This document shows, one piece after another, positions 9,969-18,764 of a stretch of DNA of 64,000 bases (position 1 is its first letter; every line of letters begins with the position of its first letter). Location of the stretch: NCBI RefSeq assembly GCF_000429625.1, contig NZ_AUCF01000021.1:1-64000 (forward strand), given 5' to 3'. Below the pieces are notes generated by a model. The model saw nothing but the letters and a program-made list of their open reading frames with translations, searched no databases and was not told the origin of the DNA. The DNA comes from Azospirillum halopraeferens DSM 3675. GTDB lineage: Bacteria; Pseudomonadota; Alphaproteobacteria; Azospirillales; Azospirillaceae. The translations under genes were made by a program, and so were the position numbers.

Positions 9969-11318
9969 GTGCAGTCGGAAGGTGGAGGTGCCGGGACGGC
10001 GGTGCTGGTGTTCGACGGGGGTGGCCGGCTGGCTGCCTGGAACGACGCGGCCGCGGCCCTGCCGGCGCTGGCGGGCGTGCTGCGGACGGGCCTCGCGGTG
10101 GAGGCGCTGGATGCGCGGCTGGCGGGACGCGCCCTCAGCGACCGCCGGCTGTGCGACGGCGGGCTGGTGCGTGTGGTGGGCGAGGGCGGCGGGCTGACGG
10201 CGGAGCGCGGCAGCCGCCTCTTCGCCGCCGCCAGCCACGACCTGCGCCAGCCGCTGGCGGCCCTGTCGCTGCTGGTGGGGGCGCTGGACGGCCGCGTCGG
10301 CGACCCCGCGGCGCGCGACGTGCTGAAGGCCATGGGCACCGCCGTGCAGTCCATGAAGACCATGGTGGACGGCCATTTCGACCTGGCCCGGCTGGAGGCC
10401 GGCCTGATCGAGCCGGACATCGGCCGCAGTGCCGTCAACGGCATCCTCACCCGCCTGGCGCTGGAGTTCGCCCCCCGCTTCGAGGGGCGCCGGCTGCGCT
10501 TCACGGTCATGCCCTGTTCCGCGATGGTCGAGACCGATGCCGTCCTGCTTGAGAGAATCCTCCAGGCCCTGCTCGGCAACGCGCTCCGCCACACCGGCCG
10601 TGGCCGGGTCCTGCTCGGCTGCCGCCGGCACGGCGGCGACGGTCTGCTGGTGGGGGTGTGGGACAGCGGGCGGGGCCTGCCGCCCGAGGAGGTCCGCACC
10701 CTGCGTGAAGAACTGGCGCGGACGCATGCCGGCGAGACGCCGGGTCGGGTGCTCGGCCTCGGGCTGACGCTGGCAGGGCGGCTGGCGCGGCGCCTCGGCC
10801 TGCGCCCGGTGGTGGAGTCGCGGACGGGGCGCGGCATGCTGTTCGGCGTCGTGGTGCCCCGGGTGTCCGACGACGAGGAGGGCATGCCCGCGGCCCCGGC
10901 GCCCGAGGAGACGCCGCGCGAGATGGATGTGAGCCGCGCCCGCGTCCTGGTGATCGAGGACGACCGCATGGTCCTCGATGCGCTGGGTGTGCTGCTGGGG
11001 CAATGGGGATGTGCGGTGATCGGCGCGGACTCCTATGATGCGGCGATGACCCGCCTGGGACCCGACCCGGAGGTGCCCGACCTGGTGATCGCCGACCTGC
11101 GCCTGAAGGGAGCGGCCAACGGCATCGTCGCCATCCGGCAGATCGCCAAAGCGCTGGGGACCGCCGTGCCCGGCCTGGTCCTTACCGGCGACACCGATCC
11201 GATCCGCCTGCGCGAGGCGCGGCTGTCGGGCTATCCGGTCCTGCACAAGCCGGTGGCGCCGCTGGCCCTGCGCACCGCGGTCGCCCGGCTTCTCGGTCGC
11301 GACCGGCTGTCACACTGA
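9969..11318 (+). CDS. Soluble hybrid histidine kinase with C-terminal receiver domain
   Basis: A 449-residue cytoplasmic kinase without membrane segments. A poor PAS-like N-terminus is followed by the phospho-acceptor helix AAASHDLRQPLAAL (about residue 80), an HATPase domain with LLGNALRHTGRG, VWDSGRGLPP and LGLGLTLAGR, and a receiver domain (about 325-445) with VIEDDRMVLDALG and phospho-acceptor Asp in VIADLRLKG. The start is a GTG at 9969 with GGGGAG just upstream; no ATG fits the domain edge. The H-box HDLRQP is shared with the next gene, so they are probably duplicates. The signal and output are unknown. Confidence 0.85.
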   Translation: MQSEGGGAGTAVLVFDGGGRLAAWNDAAAALPALAGVLRTGLAVEALDARLAGRALSDRRLCDGGLVRVVGEGGGLTAERGSRLFAAASHDLRQPLAALSLLVGALDGRVGDPAARDVLKAMGTAVQSMKTMVDGHFDLARLEAGLIEPDIGRSAVNGILTRLALEFAPRFEGRRLRFTVMPCSAMVETDAVLLERILQALLGNALRHTGRGRVLLGCRRHGGDGLLVGVWDSGRGLPPEEVRTLREELARTHAGETPGRVLGLGLTLAGRLARRLGLRPVVESRTGRGMLFGVVVPRVSDDEEGMPAAPAPEETPREMDVSRARVLVIEDDRMVLDALGVLLGQWGCAVIGADSYDAAMTRLGPDPEVPDLVIADLRLKGAANGIVAIRQIAKALGTAVPGLVLTGDTDPIRLREARLSGYPVLHKPVAPLALRTAVARLLGRDRLSH

Positions 11319-11541
11319 AATATGAATCGTGTTTTATTGTATGAACCGCGAAATATTCCAATGCGCGGATTCCGTCTCATTACAACAATGAAACTTCGTC
11401 CACGTTCGAGCGCTGCGAAGTCCGGTCATATTGCTATCCTCAGGGAGATAATTGCCGCTTTGTCCTTCATACGGACGGCGAAAACATGATAGGCTTTGGG
11501 AAACGATAGATTACGAACGATCCGACACACGGTATGGCTCC

Positions 11542-13785
11542 ATGCTGCTGGGAGGACGACGGCGACGCACCGGAGCGATGGCAATTCCGCTGCTGGTGGT
11601 GGTCGGGGTTGCGCTGTCGATCGGGATGTTCGTCCTGCTGCAGGTGCAGGCCCGCGAGGCTGCCCGCGACCGGATGGAGCGCGCGGCGACCCAGTACCGC
11701 CTGGCGGTCGAAGAGCGGCTCCAGGACACGGTGTTCGTCCTGACCGCGCTGCGCGGGCTGTTCGCCGGATCCGTCGCGGTGACGGTGGAATCCTTCGCTG
11801 CCGCCGCCGACCCGCTGCTGCCGCTTCATGATAGCCTGACCGCGGTCGGCTGGGCCACCCGGCTCGTGCCGGGCGAGGAGGAGGAACTGGAGCGGGAGGC
11901 GCGGGCGCGGGGCGTCGCCCGGTTCACCGTTGCACCGGAGTCCGGTGCCGCGGCCTCGCCCGGCGGCGATCGCTTCGTGCTGCTTCATGTCCAACCCGCC
12001 GATTCCGCCACGGTCCTCGCCGGCCTGGATCTCGTCGCCATCCCCGGACATGGCGCGGCGCTGGCGCGGGCCTGCGCCGACGACCGCATCACCGGCGACG
12101 CGCCGTCGGCCGGGCTGCTGCGGCTGTTCATGCCCGTCTATTCCGCACCCGCGCTCCGCCCGGAAGCCGATGCCCGCTGCGACGCCGTGACCGGTTTCCT
12201 GATGGCGGAGATCGCCATCGACCGGCTGGCAGCGCGCGCCTTCGCCGCGGTCCCGTCGCCGTCACCGCCGGCACTTCTGGTGGATGGGTCGCCGGCAGGT
12301 GAGGGGAGGGTGCTCGCCGCCACCGGCTCAGCCGGCCGCGAGGGGATTTCCGAAGGCGCGGCCGTGCAGTCCCTGTCGGCCGGAGACATCCCCTGGCAGG
12401 TGGTGGTTCCCCCGAACGGCGGCGTCCTGTTTCCCGGTGATCCCACCGCGTGGGGAACGCTGGCGGTGGGCCTGGTGCTGACCGGACTGCTGGCGGCCTA
12501 CCTGCACCGCGAGGGGCGCGCCCACAGGCTGCTGCAGGCGGAAGCGGTCGCCCGCTCCGCCATGGCCCGCATGCTGCGCGAGAGCGAGGAGCGGTTCCGG
12601 CTGGCCCTGCGCCATTCCCATGTGTCGGTGTTCAGCCAGGACCGCGACCTGCGCTATGCCTGGGTCTACAACCCGCAGCTTCCCATTCCGGCGGAGCGGT
12701 TCATCGGCCGCCGCCACGCCGACCTGTTCGGGCCGGCGGAGGCGGAGCGGCTGGACGCCCTGAAGCGCAGGGTCATGGAGAGCGGCACCGGTGTGCGCGA
12801 GGAGATGGCGTTCACCACCGGCGGCCGACTCACCGTTCTGGACCTGGTGGTGGAACCGCTGCGCGACGACGACGGCGCGATCGCCGGCGTCATCTGCGCC
12901 TCGATCGACATCACCGAGAGCACGCGCATCAAGACCGCCCTGGCCGAGGCCCACGCGGAGGCGGAGCGGGCGAACCGCGCCAAGAGCCGGTTCCTGGCGG
13001 CGGCCAGCCACGACCTGCGCCAGCCCTTCCAGGCCATGAGCCTGTTCCACCACGTGCTGTCGGCGTCCCTCACCGATCCCCGCCAGATCGAGATTGCCGG
13101 CAAGCTGGGCGAGGCGCTGGCCGCGGGCAACGCGCTGCTGACGGCGCTGCTGGACACCTCGGCGCTGGAGGTCGGCAGCGTGACGCCGCGCACCGGCGAC
13201 TTCCCGTTCCGCACCATTGCCGACCGCCTGGCCATCGAAACCGCCGGTCAGGCCGCGGAGAAGGGGTTGGAGTTCCGGATGGTGCCATCCCGCGCGATGG
13301 TGCACAGCGATCCCGTGCTGCTGGAGCGCATCCTGCGCAACCTGCTGGTCAATGCCCTGCGCTACACCCGCCGCGGCCGCATCCTGATGGGCTGCCGGCA
13401 CCGCGGCGACCGCCTGGTGGTGGAGGTGTGGGACACCGGGCCGGGCATTCCGCAGGACCAGTTGGAAAGCGTCTTCGAGGATTTCTATCGCGGCCATGCC
13501 GACCGCGACGACGACAGCCGCGGCCTGGGGCTGGGCCTGTCCATCGTCCGCCGCACCGCCCGGATGCTCGAACACCCCGTGACGGTCCGCTCGGTGGTCG
13601 GGCGCGGGACGGTCTTCGGGATCTCGGTGCCGCTGGCCCGCACGGCCGGGGGCGACGATCCGGGCGGCGGTGCCGGTACCGTCGCGCGCCCTGCCGCACT
13701 GCCGCATTTTGCCGCAGCGCGGCGAGGCGGCGGGTCGCCGGACGTCAATGGTTCCGATTCGCCCCATCCGGCACCCGCCGGCTAA
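11542..13785 (+). CDS. Membrane histidine kinase with CHASE-type sensor, PAS domain
   Basis: A 747-residue sensor kinase. A first membrane helix (MAIPLLVVVGVALSIGMF) and a second (TLAVGLVLTGLLAAYL, about residue 325) enclose a periplasmic region resembling a CHASE domain. Then come a PAS domain (EERFRLALRHSHVSVFSQD), the H-box AAASHDLRQPFQAMSLF, and HATPase motifs LLVNALRYTRRG, VWDTGPGIP and RGLGLGLSIV. There is no receiver domain. The ATG at 11542 places positive charges just before the first helix; a TTG at 11452 with GGGAG upstream would add 30 residues and cannot be excluded. It follows a close paralog and has no response regulator beside it. Confidence 0.82.
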   Translation: MLLGGRRRRTGAMAIPLLVVVGVALSIGMFVLLQVQAREAARDRMERAATQYRLAVEERLQDTVFVLTALRGLFAGSVAVTVESFAAAADPLLPLHDSLTAVGWATRLVPGEEEELEREARARGVARFTVAPESGAAASPGGDRFVLLHVQPADSATVLAGLDLVAIPGHGAALARACADDRITGDAPSAGLLRLFMPVYSAPALRPEADARCDAVTGFLMAEIAIDRLAARAFAAVPSPSPPALLVDGSPAGEGRVLAATGSAGREGISEGAAVQSLSAGDIPWQVVVPPNGGVLFPGDPTAWGTLAVGLVLTGLLAAYLHREGRAHRLLQAEAVARSAMARMLRESEERFRLALRHSHVSVFSQDRDLRYAWVYNPQLPIPAERFIGRRHADLFGPAEAERLDALKRRVMESGTGVREEMAFTTGGRLTVLDLVVEPLRDDDGAIAGVICASIDITESTRIKTALAEAHAEAERANRAKSRFLAAASHDLRQPFQAMSLFHHVLSASLTDPRQIEIAGKLGEALAAGNALLTALLDTSALEVGSVTPRTGDFPFRTIADRLAIETAGQAAEKGLEFRMVPSRAMVHSDPVLLERILRNLLVNALRYTRRGRILMGCRHRGDRLVVEVWDTGPGIPQDQLESVFEDFYRGHADRDDDSRGLGLGLSIVRRTARMLEHPVTVRSVVGRGTVFGISVPLARTAGGDDPGGGAGTVARPAALPHFAAARRGGGSPDVNGSDSPHPAPAG

Positions 13786-14237
13786 GTGTCTCCAGGATCG
13801 CTGCACCGCAGCGGCGTTGATCTGGATCAAATTGTCGACCGTTCATCTCCCTTAAGTACTTAGGCGTCCATAGGGTGGAGTGTCGGCTCCGACTTGACGT
13901 GTCGACGCTCAATTCTGTAGACAAAGGCTCCCGAGGCCGGAGGCAACCGGTTGAGTGCAAAGCGATTTGCCGCACGCACCGAACGATCGCGGGCGAACGG
14001 ACCGGCAGCGGGCCGGTGCGGCGGCGCCTGTCACACCGGTTTCATCATGCCGCGGTATGAACCGGGACCGCGGCCGCCGATGGCCGCACCGCTCCCTTCC
14101 CCGCGCGGCGGACGCCGTGCGGCGGGCGGGGGCCAACAACGACAAGCAGCGCCGGGAAGCGCCCGCGGGGCGGCAGCGGCGATGGGAGGATTCGGCCAGG
14201 ACGACCCGAGCCGACATCCCTTAGGAGCACGGACGCA
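13786..14237. other. Long leader region of the pta-ack operon
   Basis: 452 bases between the kinase and the MaoC-Pta gene. It holds a perfect FNR-type box at 13817-13830 and, just downstream, the palindrome TAAGTACTTA (13853-13862), where a -10 region would fall if the box were centred at about -41. The stretch from 13880 to 13990 is less GC-rich than its surroundings. No open frame in it looks coding. If transcription starts near 13865 the untranslated leader would be about 370 bases, unusually long. Confidence 0.5.
13817..13830. promoter_or_regulatory. FNR/FixK-type binding site
   Basis: The sequence TTGATCTGGATCAA is an exact match to the consensus TTGAT-N4-ATCAA bound by FNR, FnrL and FixK regulators. 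It lies 32 bases after the kinase stop codon and about 410 bases before the MaoC-Pta start, pointing toward that operon. This suggests induction under low oxygen, fitting an acyl-phosphate fermentation step. Confidence 0.65.
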
Positions 14238-15692
14238 ATGGACATCGCCTTCGAGGCCGGCAAGCCAGGGGCCGCAGCCATGATTGAGAACCTGACCTTC
14301 GACGAAATCGAGATCGGCCGCTCCGCCAGCCTGTCCCGGCGCCTGACCATGTCGGACATCGAGTTGTTCGCCACTGTCTCCGGCGACATCAACCCGGCCC
14401 ACCTCGACGAGGAGTACGCCGCCGACAGCCTGTTCCACAAGGTGATCGGCCACGGCATGTGGTCCGGCGCACTGATCTCGGCGGTGCTGGGCACGCTGCT
14501 GCCGGGGCCGGGCACCATTTATCTGGGCCAGGACCTGCGGTTCCGCCGGCCGGTGGGGGTGGGCGACATCATCACCGCCACCGTCACCGCCCGCGACAAG
14601 ACCGCCGAACGCAACGTCGTCGTGTTCGATTGCGTGTGCGTGAACCAGGACGGCAAGGAGGTCGTCACCGGCACCGCCGAGGTGATCGCCCCCACCAAGA
14701 AGGTCCGGCGCGCCGCCCACGAGTTGCCGCAGGTGCAGTTCCTGCGCCACGACAAGCACGAACTGCTTCTGAAGAAGTGTGACTCGCTGCCGCCGGTGCC
14801 CACCGCGGTGGTCCACCCCTGCGACGAAAGCTCGCTCAAGGGTGCGGTCGAGGCGGCCGAGGCAAACCTGATCCAGCCCGTTCTGGTCGGGCCGGAGGCC
14901 AAGATCCGCTCGCTGGCCGATGCCTTCGGCCTGAACCTGGCGTCCTACCGCATCATCGATGTGCCCCACAGCCATGCCGCCGCCGAGGCCGGCGTGGCGC
15001 TGGCCCGCAGCGGCGAGGTCGAGGCGGTGATGAAGGGCTCGCTCCACACCGACGAGCTGATGGGCGAGGTGGTGCGCAAGGAGACCGGCCTGCGCACCGG
15101 CCGGCGCCTCAGCCACGTCTTCGTGATGAACGTCACCACCTATCCCCGGCCGCTGCTGATCACCGATGCGGCGATCAACATCTATCCGACGCTGGAGGAC
15201 AAGGTCCACATCGTGCAGAACGCCATCGATCTGGCCAAGGTGCTGGGCGTGGACGTGCCGAAGGTTGCCATCCTGTCGGCGGTGGAGACGGTCAATCCCA
15301 AGATCGCCTCGACGCTGGAGGCGGCCGCGCTGTGCAAGATGGCCGACCGCGGCCAGATCACCGGCGGCATCCTGGACGGCCCGCTGGCCTTCGACAACGC
15401 CATCTCCGCCGAAGCCGCGCGCACCAAGGGCATCGTCTCGCCGGTGCCCGGCGAGGCCGACATCCTGCTGGTTCCCGACCTGGAGGCCGGCAACATGCTG
15501 GCCAAGCAGCTCTCCTTCCTGGCCAACGCCGACGCGGCCGGCATCGTGCTGGGGGCGCGGGTGCCGATCATCCTGACCAGCCGCGCCGACACCGTGCGCA
15601 CCCGCCTGGCGAGCTGTGCGCTGGCCACCCTGATGGCCGCCGCCCGCCGCCGGGGCGCCGCCACCGCCGCCGCTGCGGCCGCCGCGGAATAA
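14238..15692 (+). CDS. Bifunctional MaoC-like enoyl-CoA hydratase / phosphate acetyl(butyryl)transferase
   Basis: A fusion of 484 residues. Residues about 15-150 form a MaoC hot-dog domain with the hydratase signature DINPAHLDEEYA and GHGMWSGALIS. Residues about 180-475 form a phosphotransacetylase/phosphotransbutyrylase domain (VVHPCDESSLKGAVEAA, GILDGPLAFDNAIS, VPDLEAGNMLAKQL). The C-terminal domain exchanges CoA for phosphate on acetyl- or butyryl-CoA; the N-terminal one may act on hydroxyacyl/enoyl-CoA from polyhydroxybutyrate metabolism. AGGAG lies 10 bases before the ATG. ackA follows 11 bases later, so acyl phosphate is passed on to make ATP. Acetyl versus butyryl preference is open. 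Confidence 0.92.
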   Translation: MDIAFEAGKPGAAAMIENLTFDEIEIGRSASLSRRLTMSDIELFATVSGDINPAHLDEEYAADSLFHKVIGHGMWSGALISAVLGTLLPGPGTIYLGQDLRFRRPVGVGDIITATVTARDKTAERNVVVFDCVCVNQDGKEVVTGTAEVIAPTKKVRRAAHELPQVQFLRHDKHELLLKKCDSLPPVPTAVVHPCDESSLKGAVEAAEANLIQPVLVGPEAKIRSLADAFGLNLASYRIIDVPHSHAAAEAGVALARSGEVEAVMKGSLHTDELMGEVVRKETGLRTGRRLSHVFVMNVTTYPRPLLITDAAINIYPTLEDKVHIVQNAIDLAKVLGVDVPKVAILSAVETVNPKIASTLEAAALCKMADRGQITGGILDGPLAFDNAISAEAARTKGIVSPVPGEADILLVPDLEAGNMLAKQLSFLANADAAGIVLGARVPIILTSRADTVRTRLASCALATLMAAARRRGAATAAAAAAAE

Positions 15693-15703
15693 GGGGTGCA
15701 GTC

Positions 15704-16897
15704 ATGCAGATGTCCACCGACAGCGCCGTTCTGGTGATCAACGCCGGCTCGTCCAGCCTGAAGTTCTCGGTCTTCCGGGGGGTGGGGGCGGAGCCGGATG
15801 CGGTCATCAACGGCCAGATTTCCGGGATCGGCACGGCGCCGCGCTTCGAGGCGAAGGACACCGCCCGGCGGGTGATGGCCGACCGCACCTGGGGCGAGGG
15901 GGAGGCGGCGGATCGCGCCGCCCTCCTGGGCTTCCTTCTGGACTGGATCGAGGACCACCTGGACGGTGCGCGCCTGATCGCCGCCGGTCACCGGGTGGTG
16001 CACGGCGGGGCCACCCACTCCTCTCCCGTGCGCATCGACGACGGCGTGCTGGCGGAGCTGGAGCGGCTGGTGCCGCTGGCCCCCCTTCACCAGCCCCACA
16101 ACCTGGCCGCCATCCGGGCGCTGGCCGCGGCGCACCCGGAACTGCCCCAGGTCGCGTGCTTCGACACCGCCTTCCACCGTGGCCAGCCCTGGCAGGCGCA
16201 GACCTTCGCCCTGCCGCGGGAGATGACGGAGGCGGGCATCCGCCGCTACGGATTCCACGGCCTGTCCTACGAGTACATCGCGCGCCGCCTGCCGCAGGTG
16301 GCGCCGGTGCTGGCCGATGGCCGGGTGGTCGTCTGCCATCTCGGCAGCGGCGCCAGCATGTGCGCCATCCACGGCGGCCGCAGCGTCGACAGCACCATGG
16401 GCTTCACCGCCGTCGACGGCCTGCCCATGGGGACGCGGACCGGCGCCCTGGATCCCGGGGTGCTGATCTACCTGATGCGCGCCAACGGCATGGACGCCGA
16501 CGCGCTGGAGAAGCTGCTGTACTACCGTTCGGGCCTGCTGGGGGTGTCGGGCATCTCCAACGACATGCGCGTGCTGCTGGAGTCCGAGGATCCGCATGCG
16601 GCCGAGGCGGTGGAACTGTTCTGCTTCCGCGTGGCCAAGGAGGCGGGGGCGCTGGCCTCCTCCATGGGCGGCATCGACGCCCTCGTCTTCACCGCCGGCA
16701 TCGGTGAGCGTTCGGCACCCGTGCGGGCGCGGGTGGGCGAGAAGCTGGCCTGGCTGGGCGTGGCCATCGACGAGGCCGCCAACGCCGCCAACGCCACGAT
16801 GATCAGCGGTCCCGGCAGCCGCATCCCCGTGTGGGTGATCCCCACCGACGAGGAGCGCATGATCGCCCTGCACACGCTGCGCGTGATGGGAGCGTAA
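15704..16897 (+). CDS. ackA: Acetate kinase
   Basis: Converts acetyl phosphate and ADP to acetate and ATP, or the reverse. The ASKHA-fold motifs are present: VINAGSSSLKFSVF at the N-terminus, GHRVVHGG, the catalytic ACFDTAFH and RRYGFHGLSYEYI. The length of 397 residues is normal. The ATG at 15704 has AAGGGG 7 bases upstream and lies 11 bases after the MaoC-Pta stop, so the two form an operon probably driven from the FNR-box region. Confidence 0.95.
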   Translation: MQMSTDSAVLVINAGSSSLKFSVFRGVGAEPDAVINGQISGIGTAPRFEAKDTARRVMADRTWGEGEAADRAALLGFLLDWIEDHLDGARLIAAGHRVVHGGATHSSPVRIDDGVLAELERLVPLAPLHQPHNLAAIRALAAAHPELPQVACFDTAFHRGQPWQAQTFALPREMTEAGIRRYGFHGLSYEYIARRLPQVAPVLADGRVVVCHLGSGASMCAIHGGRSVDSTMGFTAVDGLPMGTRTGALDPGVLIYLMRANGMDADALEKLLYYRSGLLGVSGISNDMRVLLESEDPHAAEAVELFCFRVAKEAGALASSMGGIDALVFTAGIGERSAPVRARVGEKLAWLGVAIDEAANAANATMISGPGSRIPVWVIPTDEERMIALHTLRVMGA

Positions 16898-16939
16898 GCC
16901 GGCTGCGGCCGGTCCGGAGGCGGGGGAGGGGCCGGGCCT

Positions 16940-17293
16940 TCACCCCCGCTGCCGGCGCAGGTATTCCAGCAGTTTGCGTTCGAAGAAGGGCTGCGGGGGC
17001 TGGTAGCGGGCGACCAGACCGCTCTCCGCGTCCAGGCGCACCACGATGCCGCTGCAATGGAATTCGACGGGTTCGTTGTCCAGGTCGAAGGCGATGCGGA
17101 AATCGAAGCGCTGGCGGGCGATCAGGTCGCCCTCATAGGGCCGGATGCGGAAGGAACCGGGGGCGAACTCCTCGGTCTGGTAATCGTGCCGGTCGATGAT
17201 GACGTGGGGCAGGGCGACCGGACCGGCCTTCGGGGCGGCCGCGTCGGTCGCGGTGGTCTTGCCTCGTCCGCGGAACATCGAAAGAAACGACAT
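16940..17293 (-). CDS. PilZ-like domain protein
   Basis: A 117-residue protein starting MSFLSMFRGRGKTT, with a compact beta-rich core (FRIRPYEGDLIARQRFDFRI, VEFHCSGIVVRLD) and a basic C-terminus (FERKLLEYLRRQRG). The core resembles a PilZ domain, but the RxxxR and D/NxSxxG c-di-GMP motifs are not clearly kept, so binding is doubtful. The start at 17293 has AAGGAT 9 bases upstream. It is convergent with ackA. With many c-di-GMP enzymes nearby a signalling role is plausible but only inferred. Confidence 0.55.
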   Translation of the reverse strand: MSFLSMFRGRGKTTATDAAAPKAGPVALPHVIIDRHDYQTEEFAPGSFRIRPYEGDLIARQRFDFRIAFDLDNEPVEFHCSGIVVRLDAESGLVARYQPPQPFFERKLLEYLRRQRG

Positions 17294-17797
17294 CGTCAAC
17301 GGATCCTTATCCGACGAATACCGGGGGCCGGCCGAAGCCGGCGCCGTGGAGATGATCCAACCGGGACTCCCCGGTGGAAACCGCGCGTTAACCGAGATCG
17401 CCCGCACACAGTGTCCGTGACCGCAGGTTGATCAACCGTTAACGCATCGGCACTCCGATCAGAATGTCGCACAGATTCCGTGCCACAGATTCCCCGAAAG
17501 GCGGGCGACGGGCGGTTTTGTCGCATGCTGCATCCTCATGTCACCCATGCCCGCGGCCGCGGTCGCCCGACTCTGCAAAAGAAGATAGTCTTTTTTCATC
17601 GCGCCGCCCGTCGATCCAAAGATAGACAAAGTTCTCGCCCGCGGATGTTTTTGCACATGCGTCGGAGTTTGTGTGCGACGCAGAATGGCGAAGACTTGCG
17701 GGGCGTTTCGGGGACTTCGGCGGTCATCGGATACCGCAGCGGAGCCGGGCCGCGTCAGGTGCGGACCCGCCCGCCGGAAAAAATGGGGAGAACCGCC
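17294..17797. other. Divergent promoter region between PilZ-like and CBS genes
   Basis: About 500 bases without a convincing gene. It includes a perfect 12-base palindrome GGTTGATCAACC at 17426-17437 followed by GTTAAC, and an AT-rich patch near 17575-17640 with the short inverted repeat AAAAGA...TCTTTT at about 17578. Both divergent genes should be transcribed from here. The frame before the CBS gene stays open from 17480, but its residues are unlike the domain. Confidence 0.4.
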
Positions 17798-18235
17798 ATG
17801 ATGCATCGCCACGTCGGGGATCTGCTCTCCAGCCGTCACGTGGTCAGCCTGCCGCCCGACAGCTCCGTGCGTCTGGCCGCCACGCGGATGAAGGCGGCGC
17901 ACGTCGCCTCGGTGGTCGTTACCGACGGCGAGGACGGGCACCTGGAAGGGATCTTCACGGAACGCGACCTGACCGAGCGGGTGGTGGCGGGCGGGCTGGA
18001 CCCGGATGGCACGGCCCTGTCGGTGGTGATGACGCCGTGCCCGATCACCGTGGACGTGGACACTTCGATGCGCGACGCGCTGCGCCGCATGTTCCTCAAC
18101 GGCTTGCGCCATTTGCCCGTGGTGCACGGCGGCAAGGTGGTGGGCATCCTGTCCATGCGCGATTTCATGGGCGAGGAACTGGCCCAGCTCGACCGCGAGC
18201 GGGAACTGGTGGAAAGCCTGACCGAGGTGTTGTGA
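17798..18235 (+). CDS. Tandem CBS-domain protein
   Basis: A 145-residue protein made almost only of two CBS motifs: VSLPPDSSVRLAATRMKAAH through GIFTERDLTERVV, then ITVDVDTSMRDALRRM through GILSMRDFMGEEL. Such stand-alone CBS pairs bind adenosyl ligands (AMP, ATP, SAM) and act as energy sensors for partners that cannot be named here. The start MMHRHVGDLL at 17798 has GGGGAG 7 bases upstream. It is convergent with yccF, the stop codons only 14 bases apart. Confidence 0.87.
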   Translation: MMHRHVGDLLSSRHVVSLPPDSSVRLAATRMKAAHVASVVVTDGEDGHLEGIFTERDLTERVVAGGLDPDGTALSVVMTPCPITVDVDTSMRDALRRMFLNGLRHLPVVHGGKVVGILSMRDFMGEELAQLDRERELVESLTEVL

Positions 18236-18249
18236 CGGGCGGCGCGGCG

Positions 18250-18690
18250 TCAGCGCCCGAAGGCGCGCCGCCGCGCCGACGCCTCGTCGGCCGGAACGAT
18301 CTCCATGCCGATGGGCCACAGCGCCAGCCCGGCCAGCTTCAGGTGCGCCCAGGCGAAGGGGATGCCGATGAGGGTCAGGGCCAGGCCGACCGCCGTGATC
18401 AGGTGACCCAGCGCCAGCCACCAGCCGGCGAAGACGAACCAGACGATGTTGCCCAGCGCCCCCAGCGCCCCGGTGCCCATGTCCTCGCGCCCGCCGTAGG
18501 CGTCGCGGCGGACCGCCTCCTGCCCGAAGGGCAGCAGGGTGTACCAGGCGATGGTGAAGGCGGAGCGGGCCCAGGGGATGCCGATGATGGTGATGATCAT
18601 CACCACGCCGGCGATCAGCCAGCCCAGCGCCATCCAGATCCCGCCGGTCACCACCCAGAGAATGTTCAGCACGAGGCTCAGCAAGGGCAT
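18250..18690 (-). CDS. yccF: YccF family inner membrane protein
   Basis: A 146-residue membrane protein with two repeated blocks, each with a hydrophobic helix pair and the YccF hallmark (TIIGIPWARSAFTIAWYTLLPFG, then LTLIGIPFAWAHLKLAGLAL). This duplicated GIP motif is typical of YccF (DUF307), whose function is unknown. The ATG at 18690 has GAGGAG 8 bases upstream. It is divergent from the aminotransferase gene, with about 75 bases between them. Confidence 0.88.
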   Translation of the reverse strand: MPLLSLVLNILWVVTGGIWMALGWLIAGVVMIITIIGIPWARSAFTIAWYTLLPFGQEAVRRDAYGGREDMGTGALGALGNIVWFVFAGWWLALGHLITAVGLALTLIGIPFAWAHLKLAGLALWPIGMEIVPADEASARRRAFGR

Positions 18691-18764
18691 GGATCGGTCT
18701 CCTCTTTTGCCCACATGTGGGGTGCCGGCGTGTGCCGGACCAGACCCGCGGCGGGGGGAAAAGC

